64,000 nt of DNA from Adiantum capillus-veneris (lineage: Eukaryota; Streptophyta; Polypodiopsida; Polypodiales; Pteridaceae). The DNA lies in assembly GCA_014529385.2 (NCBI GenBank), contig CM043960.1, positions 29,750,396 through 29,814,395 of the forward strand, given 5' to 3'. The notes beneath the pieces are model-generated. The model saw only the letters and a program-made list of their open reading frames with translations, searched no databases and had not been told where the DNA came from. Positions 49,553 to 60,251 of the stretch are shown piece after piece. Within the stretch, counting starts at the first letter, position 1. Every line of letters starts with the position of its first letter. The translations under genes and the position numbers were made by a program.

Positions 49553-50884
49553 ATGGCCAACTCTACTTCGCAAAGGCGGCCAAAGGATGAGGTCACAACA
49601 CTTGCATGCCACAACACTAGAGGTGTAGATGATGAGTGGGTGCCACAAGAGTTCACCAAAGGTGCTTGGGTATACATGCAATCATCTGCTATTGGCCCTC
49701 ATCGTGTGCAGAATTGTGCAAACTTGGATCTTCATTGGAAAGGAAAGCTCCTTGGCTTCAAGAACCGCAAAGACAAGGGGACCGTAGCCATTGTGCAACA
49801 TGTTTTCTCAATGTCAACCATGCATTTGCAACAACCACCTCGATTTCCAACACTTTGTAAGTACATGTTTTGAGAACACAAAGCTAGGTGTGAAATCACA
49901 GTGTAATGCTATTATGGATTCATACTTAAGATTTGTCATGCATTTATAGTCATATTTCCATCTAAGTTGGTGGAGGAGCAACCACTATATAGTCTCTCCG
50001 GTACATTCAATGCTATACATGCGGATATTGGAGCAGTAATGTTCCCACATCTTTGCCCAACCAAACTGGTTCAAAGAAGGATTTTCTTCTATTCTCACTC
50101 CTATATTGTCCCTACTTCTACACAAGCGTTTGGAACGTTTGAACCCATCAAAGTAACTTCCTTATTAAGTATGGAGTGGCCGGTGCCAGATTTGTGGTCG
50201 GTAGCATCTTTCAAGCAAAAGATGATAATGGATGTCCAAAACTCTTTGAAATACTCTAAAGCTTCTAGGTCTGTGGGCTTGAGTTGGTGTTTGCCTATTC
50301 ATTGTTTCGTGCACATTTTTAAAGAGTTTGGATTTGTGGAGACTACCACAATGCTTGTATGTAAAGATGCGCATTACGAAGAATTAGGAAGGCTTTTAGA
50401 AGAGGACTGGGGTTTTGTGGAGGGCATGCACAACGGAGACCTGTACCGTTGTAAGGTTGGAGCTTGAGGTATTAGAATGCGCTATTTGAAATCCCGCACC
50501 TCCTTGTACATACGATTTCACTATGATCGTTGGATGTGCAAGCTTGGAGTGTGGACTCCCTTACAGAGTGTAGACAGCGCTATTGCAAGATTTGACATTG
50601 CAGTGAAGATGCCCAACGATGCTTTGGAGGCAGTCCAAGTGAACAAGCATTGGACTCTCAGTAATGTTGGAGAACATTTGGTTATTATGGGTTTTGAGGC
50701 CCTTCAACAAGCACAATTTTGTTTACAAGGTCACAAGGTGAGAATCCTTCCACCACATTTTCAATACATCATGGTTTGTCGATCATTGGATGCTTATTGT
50801 AATGAATGTCCGCAGATTGGGAAGAGAATGGAAGACAAATTGAAGGTCGAGGAGGACTGGGGGTTGGATGGAACTATGCTATAA
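49553..50884 (+). pseudogene. E1 gene A, unknown, one in-frame stop
   Basis: The ATG at 49553 lies in a strong context (ACCATGGCC). Exon 1 (49553-49856) ends at GTAAGT in phase 1 and joins an acceptor at 49950, giving ...PRFPTLFIFPSKLVEEQPLY. The frame is open to a TGA at 50465-50467, and then continues in the same frame to 50884. The product would be 273 residues to the stop or about 411 without it. Noted patches: MANSTSQRRPKDEV, GAWVYMQSS, MEWPVPDLWSV, SLSWCLPIHC-like sequence and acidic EELGRLLEEDWGF. No domain is recognised. The conserved splice sites and long open frame suggest a formerly functional cargo gene. Confidence 0.6.
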
Positions 50885-51138
50885 ATCTTATAGCTTTGTA
50901 ACTCTTACAATTTTCAAACTGATCCCCGCTGTAATCAACATGATTTGCTTTGGCAAATCATGCCTTTGAATATAATTTTTTGCATTGGGATGAGAAATCA
51001 TTTTTTGGTGAAAGTGCCTTTTTTTTAATGTCTTAAAAAAAGGGTCCATCATAAAAGGGGGGCCACCTAACTCATTCACTATTTTCACTTTTGCAACTCT
51101 TGAGCTCCTCCACTCTCTATCTACACCCCAGGCTAGAC

Positions 51139-52682
51139 ATGGATGCTTCCACAGCCTCTGCATCTGCAGCCACATCCACCCCTTTGTCACGATTCATCCT
51201 CTTCTTCGAGGACACCAAATACAAAGGGAAGTTGGACCTCCACACCTTTTTTACTCGTCTCCCTGACCTTGATGCCACAGTTGCCCTTCACATGGATGCA
51301 TTTGCCGAGATTTTTGTGTTCATGGAGGAGCACATCATAAAATATTATGTATCTATCCCCCCACATGTAGGGATCTGGGTGCCTTGCGATCTTTTGCGCT
51401 ATATACACAAAGGTGATCGCCCATTCTCCAAGCAGTTGCAACGATTCCAAGAAATTGCAACCGATGCAGGCCATTACTTGGACGAGCAAGCCCCAGGGGT
51501 GTCAGTGCTCAAGAATCGCAAGTTGGGGGTGGAGTACCTTTCTCGGCTCGCAACATTTATCTTCTTGGTGAGCGAGGAACCTGATTTGGAGGAGCTTCGC
51601 TTACCACACCTTCAGGTTGGGTCCTTTAGCAAGGACACTAAGGAGCAGCAGGTTATCACCATGAACCCTGCAGCAAAAGGAAAGGCACACCGGCTCGAGT
51701 ACCCTAGGGGTCTTGAGGAAGTGGTTGAGAAATCCATAGCTGTGGCAGGCCCTAGTGACACTCCAGTGCCACTACCACTGACGGACGTGGCTATCCCAGA
51801 GGTAGAAATCAGCCGCTTCTCCTCAGTGTTAGTGGGTGGGGAGGAGTATGTGCTCCTACATGATTTGGAGAAAGCATTTGTCCTGCGCATGGATGAATGC
51901 TTGAGCGTGCTATGCAACAGCACCAAATGTCCCTTAGACAATACGCCAAATGCCCTAGAAAGCAAGCTCTTGCCAGATGGGGACTCTGTTGCTGACACTA
52001 TTGCAGTTGTATGTGTGGAGGTCCTGGCAGCAGAGCAGTTGCACATGGCTGATGAAGAATTCCAAGCCACGCAAGCCAAGGTTGAGGCTGCTAGGATGCC
52101 TATGCCATTATGCAACCTCCCATTTGATGATCCAAAGGCCGTATCTGTGGTGCATGGGAGCACTGACTTGGATGCAAAGGGCAACAGGGAGGAGGACGAC
52201 AAGGAGCAGGAGGTAAACTGTATCCTAAATTTCATGTTACTATTTTATCCTTCATTGTCTTTTTTCTCAACCTTCATCGGTTTATGACAGGATGTCGTGG
52301 AGGTTGATGATTTTGCTGCAAGGACGGGTGGAAAGCGAACGGGCTTTGGACCTCAAGCTTCCCTTGCGCATTACCTAGGACAACTCCCCCCTGGCGATGT
52401 GGCCATTATCCATAATGAATTTACTCCCCAAGCCCATTTTATGACTTGGTCGTTAAAAGCTTTGAGCAAGTTTTTGTGTTTGAGCACCATTGCTCAAACT
52501 GCGCATCAAGTGTTCCTAGTGCGTAGATCCCTTGTATGCACAACGTTTGGCATTGACTTTCGTGGTAAAGTGCTTGCCCAGATAGGGATACATGCTTCCA
52601 TTGGCTCAACTGACCCAAAGGCCATAGCATAGTCCCTCTTGATTGGGGAGTTGCCTTACGCGCAAAATAGGCGCCAGGAAAT
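51139..52682 (+). CDS. E1 gene B, unknown, two or more exons
   Basis: Exon 1 51139-52212 (358 codons, MDASTASASAATSTPLSRF...) ends in phase 0 at GTAAAC; exon 2 opens at 52291 after TATGACAG. A TAG at 52630 stops the frame at 471 residues, but the frame stays open beyond it to a donor-like ATG|GTAAAA at 52682, so the stop may be a disabling mutation. The N-terminal third is well ordered (KLDLHTFFTRLPDLDATVAL), the middle is Pro/Val rich, and the rest has acidic stretches (REEDDKEQEDVVEVDDF). No domain is recognised. It converges on the H3-like gene, with two hairpins between them. Confidence 0.6.
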
Positions 52683-52869
52683 GGTAAAAAAAAATTATGA
52701 ACTCAGATATATGATGTAAAATCACCGTTTTGGAAGTAATAAAAAATATTTGAAATTGTCTCTCTATCTTGCAGATTCTTTTGAATGTGATTTGTCAATC
52801 TTGAAAATTGTTTCAATTGGTGATATGAAAATTGTTTTGATTAGTGACTTTGTAATTTTAGTCAATTTC

Positions 52870-53046
52870 AGTAAATTTAGGTATTTTAGGGTAGATAAGC
52901 CTACCAAGGGCCAAAAAAAGCCTGGCCACAAGGACGCACATCCATCAGTTTTGGATGGGCCATTTGCGCGCCCTTGTGGCTAGGCTTTATTTTGCCCCTG
53001 GTAGGCTTATCTACCCCCTAGGATACTTACAAAGCACAAATTTATT
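52870..53046. repeat. hairpin 1 in E1
   Basis: Arms of about 80 bases pair around a short centre: GGGTAGATAAGCCTACC is mirrored by GGTAGGCTTATCTACCC, and GGCCACAAGG by CCTTGTGGC. The left arm has lost a few bases relative to the right. Confidence 0.85.
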
Positions 53047-53383
53047 GAAATGAATTGGTTTTGCATCATTAATTTAGATGCACCCTTTTTATGGAAATTC
53101 CAGCATATGTTCACACTCAAGGACACTAGAAAAGGTGAAATCAATTATGAAATGAAGTTTCTAGCACACTATCACCTGCTTTAGCTCTACCTAGTACACC
53201 CCTGCACCAAAAATTCCAATTACATTGGACATTTGAAAAATCCAAATTAATGTTGCATAGACACTTGGTTTCATAATATGTTTTTTTTTTTGATATCCTA
53301 TAGGGAATTCAAAGCTTGAAATGGCCAAAAAAGGGTGTCCACAAGGATCCATGTAAAATAATGTTGCAAAACCAATAGGTTTT

Positions 53384-53580
53384 AGTAAATTTGTGCTTTT
53401 TAAGTACCCTTGGGGGTAGATAAGCCTAGAAGGGGCAAAAAAAAGCATGGCCACAAGGGCGCGCAAATGGCCCATCCATAACTGATGGATGGGCCATTTG
53501 CGCGCCCTTGTGGCCATGCTTTGTTTTGCCCCTTATAGGCTTATCTACCCCCAAGGGTACTTAAAAAGCACAAATTTACT
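53384..53580. repeat. hairpin 2 in E1, near-perfect palindrome
   Basis: A 197-base palindrome from AGTAAATTTGTGCTTTTTAA to its mirror ending CAAATTTACT, with a centre of CCATCCATAACTGATGGATGG. It is the same family as hairpin 1 but almost perfect. Located between convergent genes B and H3-like, downstream of both. Confidence 0.92.
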
Positions 53581-53738
53581 GAAATTGATTGAAATTACAT
53601 ACAGAATTTGAAATTACAAAGTCATTTCATTACAAAGATAATAGACACAGTAGACACAACTGTTGATCATATTGTCATTGGAAAGTCAAATCATTACAAA
53701 GATAAGGGTGTGCAATACAAAAAGAGGGGTAACTTCGG

Positions 53739-54635
53739 CTAACGCTCGAAGTCTCGTCGCAATCGACGTGCAAGCTGCATATCTTTTGGCTGTATTGTCA
53801 CTCGCTTTGCATGTATGGCGCATAGGTTGGTATCTTCCAACACCGAAATGATGTGGGCCTCTGCAGCTTCTTGAATAGCCTCTAGCACTATTGCTTGCAT
53901 TCTATACTGATTTCCATAGCTTTGAAGCACCTCCTTTACAGTGTGAGCAAAGGGGGCGCGTCGAATCAAAAGCTCCATCGTCTTCTGGTAGTGGCGGATT
54001 TTTGCAAATGCCCTTGCTATTTTTCGGCGCCGCTGCGGTTGTCTTGGGGGCACTTGCACATTTGTTGGCGGGCGGCGTTTAGGATTCTTGAAAAACTTAG
54101 ACTTGCGTCTATTTACATGCTTAGGGGCTGGTTCTGCAGCCTCTTCTGATTCTTCCTCTTCCCTTGGCTGCCAATCTTGTCGTGTGGGGAGAGCTCCCTG
54201 GCCTCCAGGCAATGTCTTCCCCCCAACGGCAACCCGGTGTGTGCGCGGTATTTTATCTCGCAGCCATGGTGGCTCACTCTCTGATTCAGTGTCTGTATGG
54301 ACCACCTGAGTCCTGGATGGTCCTGCTTGTGATTGGTGGCGCGACGGCTGCTCCCTATCAGACTCTGTTGTTTGCTGGCCCTCTTCTTCTCTCCAGCGCT
54401 TGGCACATTGCTTCATTCTCCTTCTAGGTGTTATATCTTGAGGAGGTGGAGATTCAACATTCCTCGATGACTCTCGTGCCCTACCACCATGCCCACTACC
54501 AGATGAGTTCTTGGAACGGCCATGCGTTCGTGGCTGTTTTCTTGTGCCTTTAAGCCATGACGGCTTCTCACATCCTTGGAGGGTGTTTTTGTTGGCAGGC
54601 GGATGCTCTTTCGCGGTTTGTTTGGTGCGCGCCAT
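53739..54635 (-). CDS. histone H3-like protein with a 210-residue tail
   Basis: One uninterrupted exon, 298 residues. The start MARTKQTA is the canonical H3 start, including the Lys-4 context; the next residues (KEHPPANKNT) diverge. The tail to about 200 is long, Arg/Lys/Ser/Pro/Gln rich, with acidic patches (TESESEPPWL, REEEESEEAAE). From about 196 it becomes an H3 core: RRRKIARAFAKIRHYQK (alpha-N), MELLIRRAPFAHTVKEVL (alpha-1), IVLEAIQEAAEAHIISVLED (alpha-2), then TNLCAIHAKRVTIQPKDMQL, nearly identical to H3, and a short end LARRLRRDFER. By eye, over half of the fold matches canonical H3, and loop 1 has canonical length rather than the longer loop usual in plant CENH3. It should form an H4 partner fold and enter nucleosomes. 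The start and stop are clear, and the reading frame is undamaged while neighbours are broken. Confidence 0.88.
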   Translation of the reverse strand: MARTKQTAKEHPPANKNTLQGCEKPSWLKGTRKQPRTHGRSKNSSGSGHGGRARESSRNVESPPPQDITPRRRMKQCAKRWREEEGQQTTESDREQPSRHQSQAGPSRTQVVHTDTESESEPPWLRDKIPRTHRVAVGGKTLPGGQGALPTRQDWQPREEEESEEAAEPAPKHVNRRKSKFFKNPKRRPPTNVQVPPRQPQRRRKIARAFAKIRHYQKTMELLIRRAPFAHTVKEVLQSYGNQYRMQAIVLEAIQEAAEAHIISVLEDTNLCAIHAKRVTIQPKDMQLARRLRRDFER

Positions 54636-54692
54636 TTCGTGGGTAAGAGCTCACCTGTTCTTAAGAAATGAGTGGTTTATGAGAGCATGCAA

Positions 54693-54700
54693 TATTTATA
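54693..54700 (-). promoter_or_regulatory. TATA box of the H3-like gene
   Basis: On the minus strand CCTTATAAATATT lies about 60 bases before the H3-like ATG, the expected distance for a short 5' leader. It suggests the gene has its own promoter. Confidence 0.55.
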
Positions 54701-54948
54701 AGGGCCCATTTAAAAAGGGCCCTGTTCACACTAATTTTTTTTATAAAAGTATTATTTTTTAAATAAACATGTCGCTAAGAGTTGGACCCTACGTTCACGT
54801 TTAGTGACTCGTGTAGTATCCACTTTGATCCTTATCGCACTCTGCATCACCGCCATGCAGTATGCTTGGTGGCACCTTGCGACATTTGCCACTTGTTGCT
54901 ATGCTCTTGACGACTCCATTTCCACACTTCTATAGCAATCTTGGATTG

Positions 54949-57734
54949 TCACGCATGCTCCATTGTGAGCTTACGAGCAAATGTTGTGCGAAAAAACCAA
55001 TTAAACATCTCCTCCAAATAATTGGATTGCACCATTCCACCACCATGTCGAGTATTTTTGAAGTACACTCCCCTTGCTCTATAATGGGACTTCTCCATGT
55101 CTTGAGTGCTAAAAATTTCAAGCGATCCATACTTGTGCATAAAAAATGCACCATGCACAAACAAGATATGCTGTTCACATGAGTAAACGATCCACATTAT
55201 TAAATAAAAACAATCCCTTGCAATGAATACACCATGTAAAATGACTTACCATGTAATGTGTGATGTTATTTTCACCCCAAGAAAGGGTGAAGACCTTGGT
55301 AAAATCCGCCAAGGATTCTTGAAATGAGTGGCGTTGTTCTTCTGTTGTGCTGTTAAGGCCCATAAGCTTGACCATTTTATCAAAATGTGTCCAAACTTGC
55401 TTGCGCTTGTTTGCAAGCTTGCCATTTGAATCATTGTTGGTAGTAGCTTTGCATAACTCCTTCCAAAGCTCCCAAAGGTTACCTGCTTGCTGGTTGGAGC
55501 TGTTTTGAGCATCATATCGACTTGGCTTTCCTTGGGAAACTTTCTTCAAAAAGTGTCTAGCTTTTTGTCCACTCATTGACACTTGTTGAGCAATTTCATG
55601 GGCCTATTGTCGTGATGTCGGAGATGAAGGTAGAGAATGAGAAGCGTCTATTCTGAGATGTCCCATGCTCAATGCCCCAAACCGTGATCAAAAGGACCAC
55701 GCTTGGAATCCAATCTTTCGATTTTCTCTATCAAATGTACATTTTTGTACATTACACGCATTCATGCGCATTTTTGATAGGCTATTGAAGCTCTACATTG
55801 ACTATGCTTTCACAATGAAACCGTTGGAAAAGTCCCAGGAAGCGATCGAAAGAGTGGAGGTACTCTTGAGTTCCATTGGCTGTCACAGTGGAAATGTGTC
55901 TATCGTTGCTGCAAAGAACTCTCCATGCCCTTGCCATGGAAGCATGGAACCGGCCTTTGCAGTGCTTTTATGTGATTTTTTTCCATTAGGTTTGTACCCT
56001 CGAGTGCAAAATGGACAAGGCATGAGAGAAAAAGCCCCTTGGTTGCAGCCAAGCAAACACTTTATGGTCTTCAAATCCCCACCTAAGTGCCACTCCACAT
56101 CATAACTACCAAAACCCTCAATCTCCAACTTCTGACCTGCAATTTGGGAGTGTATTACTTCTGTGATCCATGGAGTTCTCTCAAAAATCCATGAAAGTAC
56201 TCCATTGGTCTCTTTGGGCACCTCAATAGCACCCAACCACCAAATGTCTTTCTCTGATTGCACACTAAAAAATGGGGTGGGAGATGGCTCGACTGAATCC
56301 CTTCGCTTGGTTTGCAGAAGGGCCTCGTTCATTAGAGTGACACTTAGCCTCTCTAACTTTCGGCCTTTCACTATTTGACACTCATCGAGTTTCAGCACAA
56401 AAGCGACTTTTGTGCCAAGCACTACAAAATAAATAGTGCTAAGACCTTAAACTTTAGAGTCTATGATAAGAATAATATCAAAGAAAAAAATAAAGTGTGT
56501 CACCTTCTTCAGGTAACTCGTAAAATCTAAGCATGGCTTCTTGAATCCTTCTAAGATCCATGAAAATATTGTTCCACATTGTGTAAGGAAAGCCCTTCTT
56601 CGAAGGTCTTATGGATTGTTTCTTACCTTTTCCCCTTGTCTTTGTTGCGCACGAAGCATAAAGGGAAGTTGGCATTGTGTCCTCAATGTGTAGGTATGTC
56701 CCAATGCGGGAGAACACATCTTCGTTTGTGGCCTTCTTTGCGAGCTTGACCTTGTGAGGAACGGGAAATAGGTTTTCCACAATGCCATGTTCTTTGAGGG
56801 CATCCTTTAGGAGTTGGAAAATAGCCTGATAGGCTTTGGTGCTAATTCCAGCCTCATCACAAGCTTGTTGAACATCATCATCACTAACCACATTTCTTAA
56901 TTTATGCATAAGGTCCTTGGTAACTGCATCCTTAATGTGCTTACCTCCAGGTGATTGTAAGATAGAAATCACGTCCTGGGTATTGAGACAACTAGTGAGA
57001 AGGTTGACTCGATCATCTTGGCTTGTTCCACCGCATGCCTCCTGGATGAAGTTTCTAGAAACAAATAAACATAAATGTTAGAAAATAGTGTGAAGTAAGA
57101 ATGCATCATGCAAGTAAAGACCAAATCACCTTGTGGCTGTAACTCATCGTTTGCGTGCTCCTCCCAAATGTGCAAGAGTTTCAATGGATGAATACGTGTG
57201 TTTGCGTTCCCTTGCACCAAGGGGTGTTTCTTTCAATTATGTGATGGTGTTGGTAAGCTTCTGGATGTGGGACTCCTTTTCTTGCATTTGTTGTTCAAGA
57301 GTTTTAACTACCCTCTCCGAAGAGGCAACACTCTCTTGTAATGCCGTTGTCTTGAGGTGAAGAGCTTGACATTCGTGCATCCACATATGCAAAGAAGCTC
57401 CTGCACCCATACACAACCGCTTGCAATAGCCTAACAAGCCTACTTCTCCCCTCCCAAGAAATTGAAGAAATGTGGAAAGGCTATTAAACGGTGGATGGAA
57501 GCAGCTTATAGGATCGTAAGGGTACAAATGGCCATCCACCCAAATGTCAACATTGGTCTCACAAGCGGTGCGACGTTCCTGTGATGACCTTTGATCACCT
57601 TCACTAGTGGTCTTCGGTGCAAATGCTGTGGGTAAGCGAATATGTATGCTTTTGGTGTGCGGAGTACATGGTGGTGGAAGCAAACCATTTGTGATGTCCG
57701 TGGGCACCATGGAAGCTATTGTGTGAGGAAGCAA
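54949..57734 (-). pseudogene. E1 transposase-like gene, multi-exon, broken
   Basis: Exons, reading leftwards: about 57734-57240 (with a coiled-coil-like HLKTTALQESVASSERVVK), about 57220-57130, 57054-56505, 56422-about 55885, about 55600-55250 and 55170-54949. Introns are GT-AG where visible. The pattern KLDECQIVKGRK, then EWHLGGDLKTIKCLLGC followed by CPFC, then W.HF.KMVKLM and finally FSTQDMEKSHYRARGVYF...TRHGGG recalls a family of large, poorly characterised transposase-like proteins known from animals and protists (...LGGDxKxL...CxxC...). I infer an RNase H-like nuclease with the two Asp residues named here; I cannot name the superfamily. The joint between exons 2 and 3 is off by one base, exon 4 runs into a stop, and a segment near 55640-55880 appears inverted. 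It is the best candidate for the E1 transposase ancestor. Confidence 0.5.
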
Positions 57735-58567
57735 ATGATGAAAAGATAGAGGGGGAAGGGTAGAGAGGTTGAGGAAGATGGGAGGAGAGAAGGAGGGAGG
57801 GGGGGGAGGGAGAGATTGGGGAGGAGGAGGAAGGTAGGGGCAGGGAGGGAGAGGAGAGGGAGAGAGAGAGAGGAGGGAGGAGGAGGAGAGAACAAAATGT
57901 TTATTACTTTTCTCGGGGGGTTCACTATGTGTAAAACTACCATATCACGTGCATTCAAGACATGTTTGTAAAACCTCTTATCTGTGAATTTTGTTCGAAA
58001 TATAATGTACCCTTTTCTTTTAAAATCTGTAAGTTTTTTTCAAATTCGAAAAATAATGTCCTTATGTATATATATTTCTGTAAGTTTCAAGAACTTTAAA
58101 TACCCTTCTGTTGAACTCACGTGATAGGTTACATTTTTCTTAGGTGACATCCCCGGGTTACTTTTTGGGGGAAAAGAGTTTTGAAAAAATGGACTTTTTA
58201 AGCTTGTGGGTTAAAAAATGGGTCAAAAAATGATTTTTGGATATGTATATATGTTGGGAGGGAGTTTTAAGTTGGAAACAAGTAAAAATGATTTTTTTTT
58301 TAAAAAGTCAAATTTTGTCTCTTTGTGACCCACGTTTTTGCTGATGTGGACACACCCCTATGCTTCCTTCAATTTAAAAAAAGCTAGAGAGAGAAAGTAA
58401 CCCTTTAGGTCCACATCCTATATTTGTCTTAAAAAAAAGCTATAAAAGCCTACTCAAAACTACCTTCTTCAATGCCCTTGCCCCCTAAACCCCACACAAC
58501 ATTAGTCTTAATCCCTAAAAATTAAGATTCCTTACAAGGCCCATGCAAGGTTCATATTTCTCCTAAT
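57735..58567. repeat. right terminal region of E1
   Basis: Contains a purine-rich G/A tract (about 57748-57895, CT-rich on the transposase strand, possibly its promoter/leader), A/T-rich sequence, and the terminal inverted repeat GGTTCATATTTCTCCTAAT (58549-58567). No gene seen. Confidence 0.7.
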
Positions 58568-60197
58568 GGATCACCGTCTACCCCTTTACGTGATTCTCAT
58601 AAACAATCCTTGACAAATGGTCTGCTCGTTGATGTGTAGTGCCCTTTTTTACAACCACAGTGAAATAAAATTCGGGAAGAATGATGAACCATCTTACTAT
58701 TCTTCTTGTGTTGCATGGCTTGTTGACCAAATACAACAAAGCTTGGTGGTCCACAAAGAACACAAACTTGTTGGCTAATAGGTAATGTCTATAGTTTTTA
58801 ATGGCATAGATCATTCCTAATCCCTCCCTTTCAGTGGTTGTGTAATTCATTTCCATTATGTTCAATTGTTAGCTAGCATAAGAAATAGGAAAGTCAATTT
58901 TTCCGTCTCCTGGTTAAGCTAGTATACAATCGATAGCAAAATTGAAAGCATCTACATGTACGCGGAATACCTTATTCCAATTTGATGCTTTCAATATTGG
59001 AGCTGAGGTGAGAGCTTGCTTAAGCTTCATGAAGGATTCTTCACATGCCTCAGTCCATTCAAAGTGTGTAATCAAGCTATACATGGGTTTTGCAATTATA
59101 GCGTACATGTAGATGAACCGTCGGTAATATCCACAATGCCCCATGAAGACTTGTACTCCCTTGATTGTTGTTGGTTTAGGCAAATCAGCAATGACATGAA
59201 TCTTCTCAATATCCATAGCTATGCCATTTTTAGACACTATATGTCCAAGAATTTTTCCTTGTCTACCCATGAATGTGCACTTTTCAGGATTTAAGCAAAT
59301 CCTATAAAGTCTACATTTTTCAAATACCTTTTTGAGGTGTTCAAAATGATCAGCCCGGATTGATGAATGTACGCATAGATCATCCATATATACTTCTAAG
59401 AATTTCCTAAGATATTCTTTGAAAGCATGGCTCATCAACCTTTGAAATGTGACTGGAGCATTAGTTAACCCAAACGGCATAACCCGATAGAAAAATATAT
59501 CCCATTTTGTTGCAAAAGCAGTTTTATCTTGATCTTTTGGGTCAACCAAAAGTTGATTGTATCCCAAAAAGCCGTCTAAGAAGCTGTAAGCTTCTTTTCC
59601 TGCAACTCGTTCTAAAACATGCTCAGCGATTGGAAGAGGAAAGTTGTCTCTAATAGCAGCTGCATTCACCTTTTTGAGATTAACACACACTCGCAATTTT
59701 CCATTCTTCTTGGGTACTACCACAATTGGAGACACCCAATCTATGTGTTCAATTTCGTAAATGAATTCGGCTTCCTTTAGTTTTTTAATATCTTCTTTTA
59801 TCTTCCTGGAAAATGTTTCATTATATGTGTATGGCCTTTGTCTACTTGGTTTCGCATCATCTCTCATGGGTATGGTATGTTGACAGATTTCTGAATCAAC
59901 ACCCTTGAGATCCTTGTAAGACCAAGCAAAGATATCTCGGTATTCATTTAACAAGCTCAACAAGAGCTCTTCTTCTTCTTTTGTTAGGTCATTCGCAATG
60001 TAAGCAGGTCTAGGCTCTTCTCCCAGTCCAGCCAAACCTATCTTTTTAGCGTTTTGCAGGTCCTTCATAAGACTCGACCTGTTCCGTAGTTCCCTAACAG
60101 GTTGTTCGACTATAATTTTTTGATCTTGGAGAGTATACTTTTTGCAATGGGAAGGAACACGCATTACATTCTTACCATCCTCTTCCGTGATTTCCAT
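58568..60197 (-). pseudogene. G2 reverse transcriptase and RNase H
   Basis: 60197-58914 is an open frame of 427 codons covering the RT: an upstream linker (DLTKEEEELLLSLLNEYRDI), the fingers (WVSPIVVVPKKNGKLRVCVN), first palm Asp (AYSFLDGFLGYNQLLVDP), FGLTNAPVTFQRLMSHAF, the catalytic YMDD box (EVYMDDLCVHS), the connection (LGHIVSKNGIAMD) and the start of RNase H (RVHVDAFNFAIDCILA). After a stop, RNase H continues at 58865 (NYTTTEREGLGMIYAIKNYR, FFVDHQALLYLV, RADHLSRI) up to the E1 insertion. This is the best-preserved polymerase in the window; the active-site residues are present, but the polyprotein is broken by stops and by E1. Confidence 0.9.
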
Positions 60198-60251
60198 TTC
60201 AGTAGTGTATATCTCCTTTAGAGATTTTTTCAGCTCTTGATATTTCTTTTT

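Larger units (their letters stand above)
48781..58567. mobile_element. E1: 9.8-kb DNA transposon with histone H3-like cargo
   Basis: The element separates the G2 RNase H (YENHVKGVDGDP) from the integrase region (LSDAYLF), and the frame would be continuous without it. Its ends are inverted repeats: ATTAGGAAAAATATGAACC at the left and, reversed, ATTAGGAGAAATATGAACC at the right, with weaker subterminal similarity (both contain CATTTTTTGACC). No target duplication is evident. Contents: two plus-strand unknown genes (49553-50884, 51139-52682), two long hairpins (52870-53046, 53384-53580), a minus-strand H3-like gene (53739-54635) and a minus-strand multi-exon transposase-like gene (54949-57734). 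The superfamily is not one I can name. Confidence 0.85.

Noticed and set aside
53739-54635. Calling the H3-like gene a centromeric CENH3
   Set aside because: Loop 1 has the canonical H3 length and the core is close to H3; only the long tail and the LARRL ending are CENH3-like. Left as H3-like.
55665-56105. Separate plus-strand gene in E1
   Set aside because: Only the part at about 55665-55880 looks protein-like, and it fits the missing middle of the minus-strand transposase-like gene. The rest mirrors exon 4.
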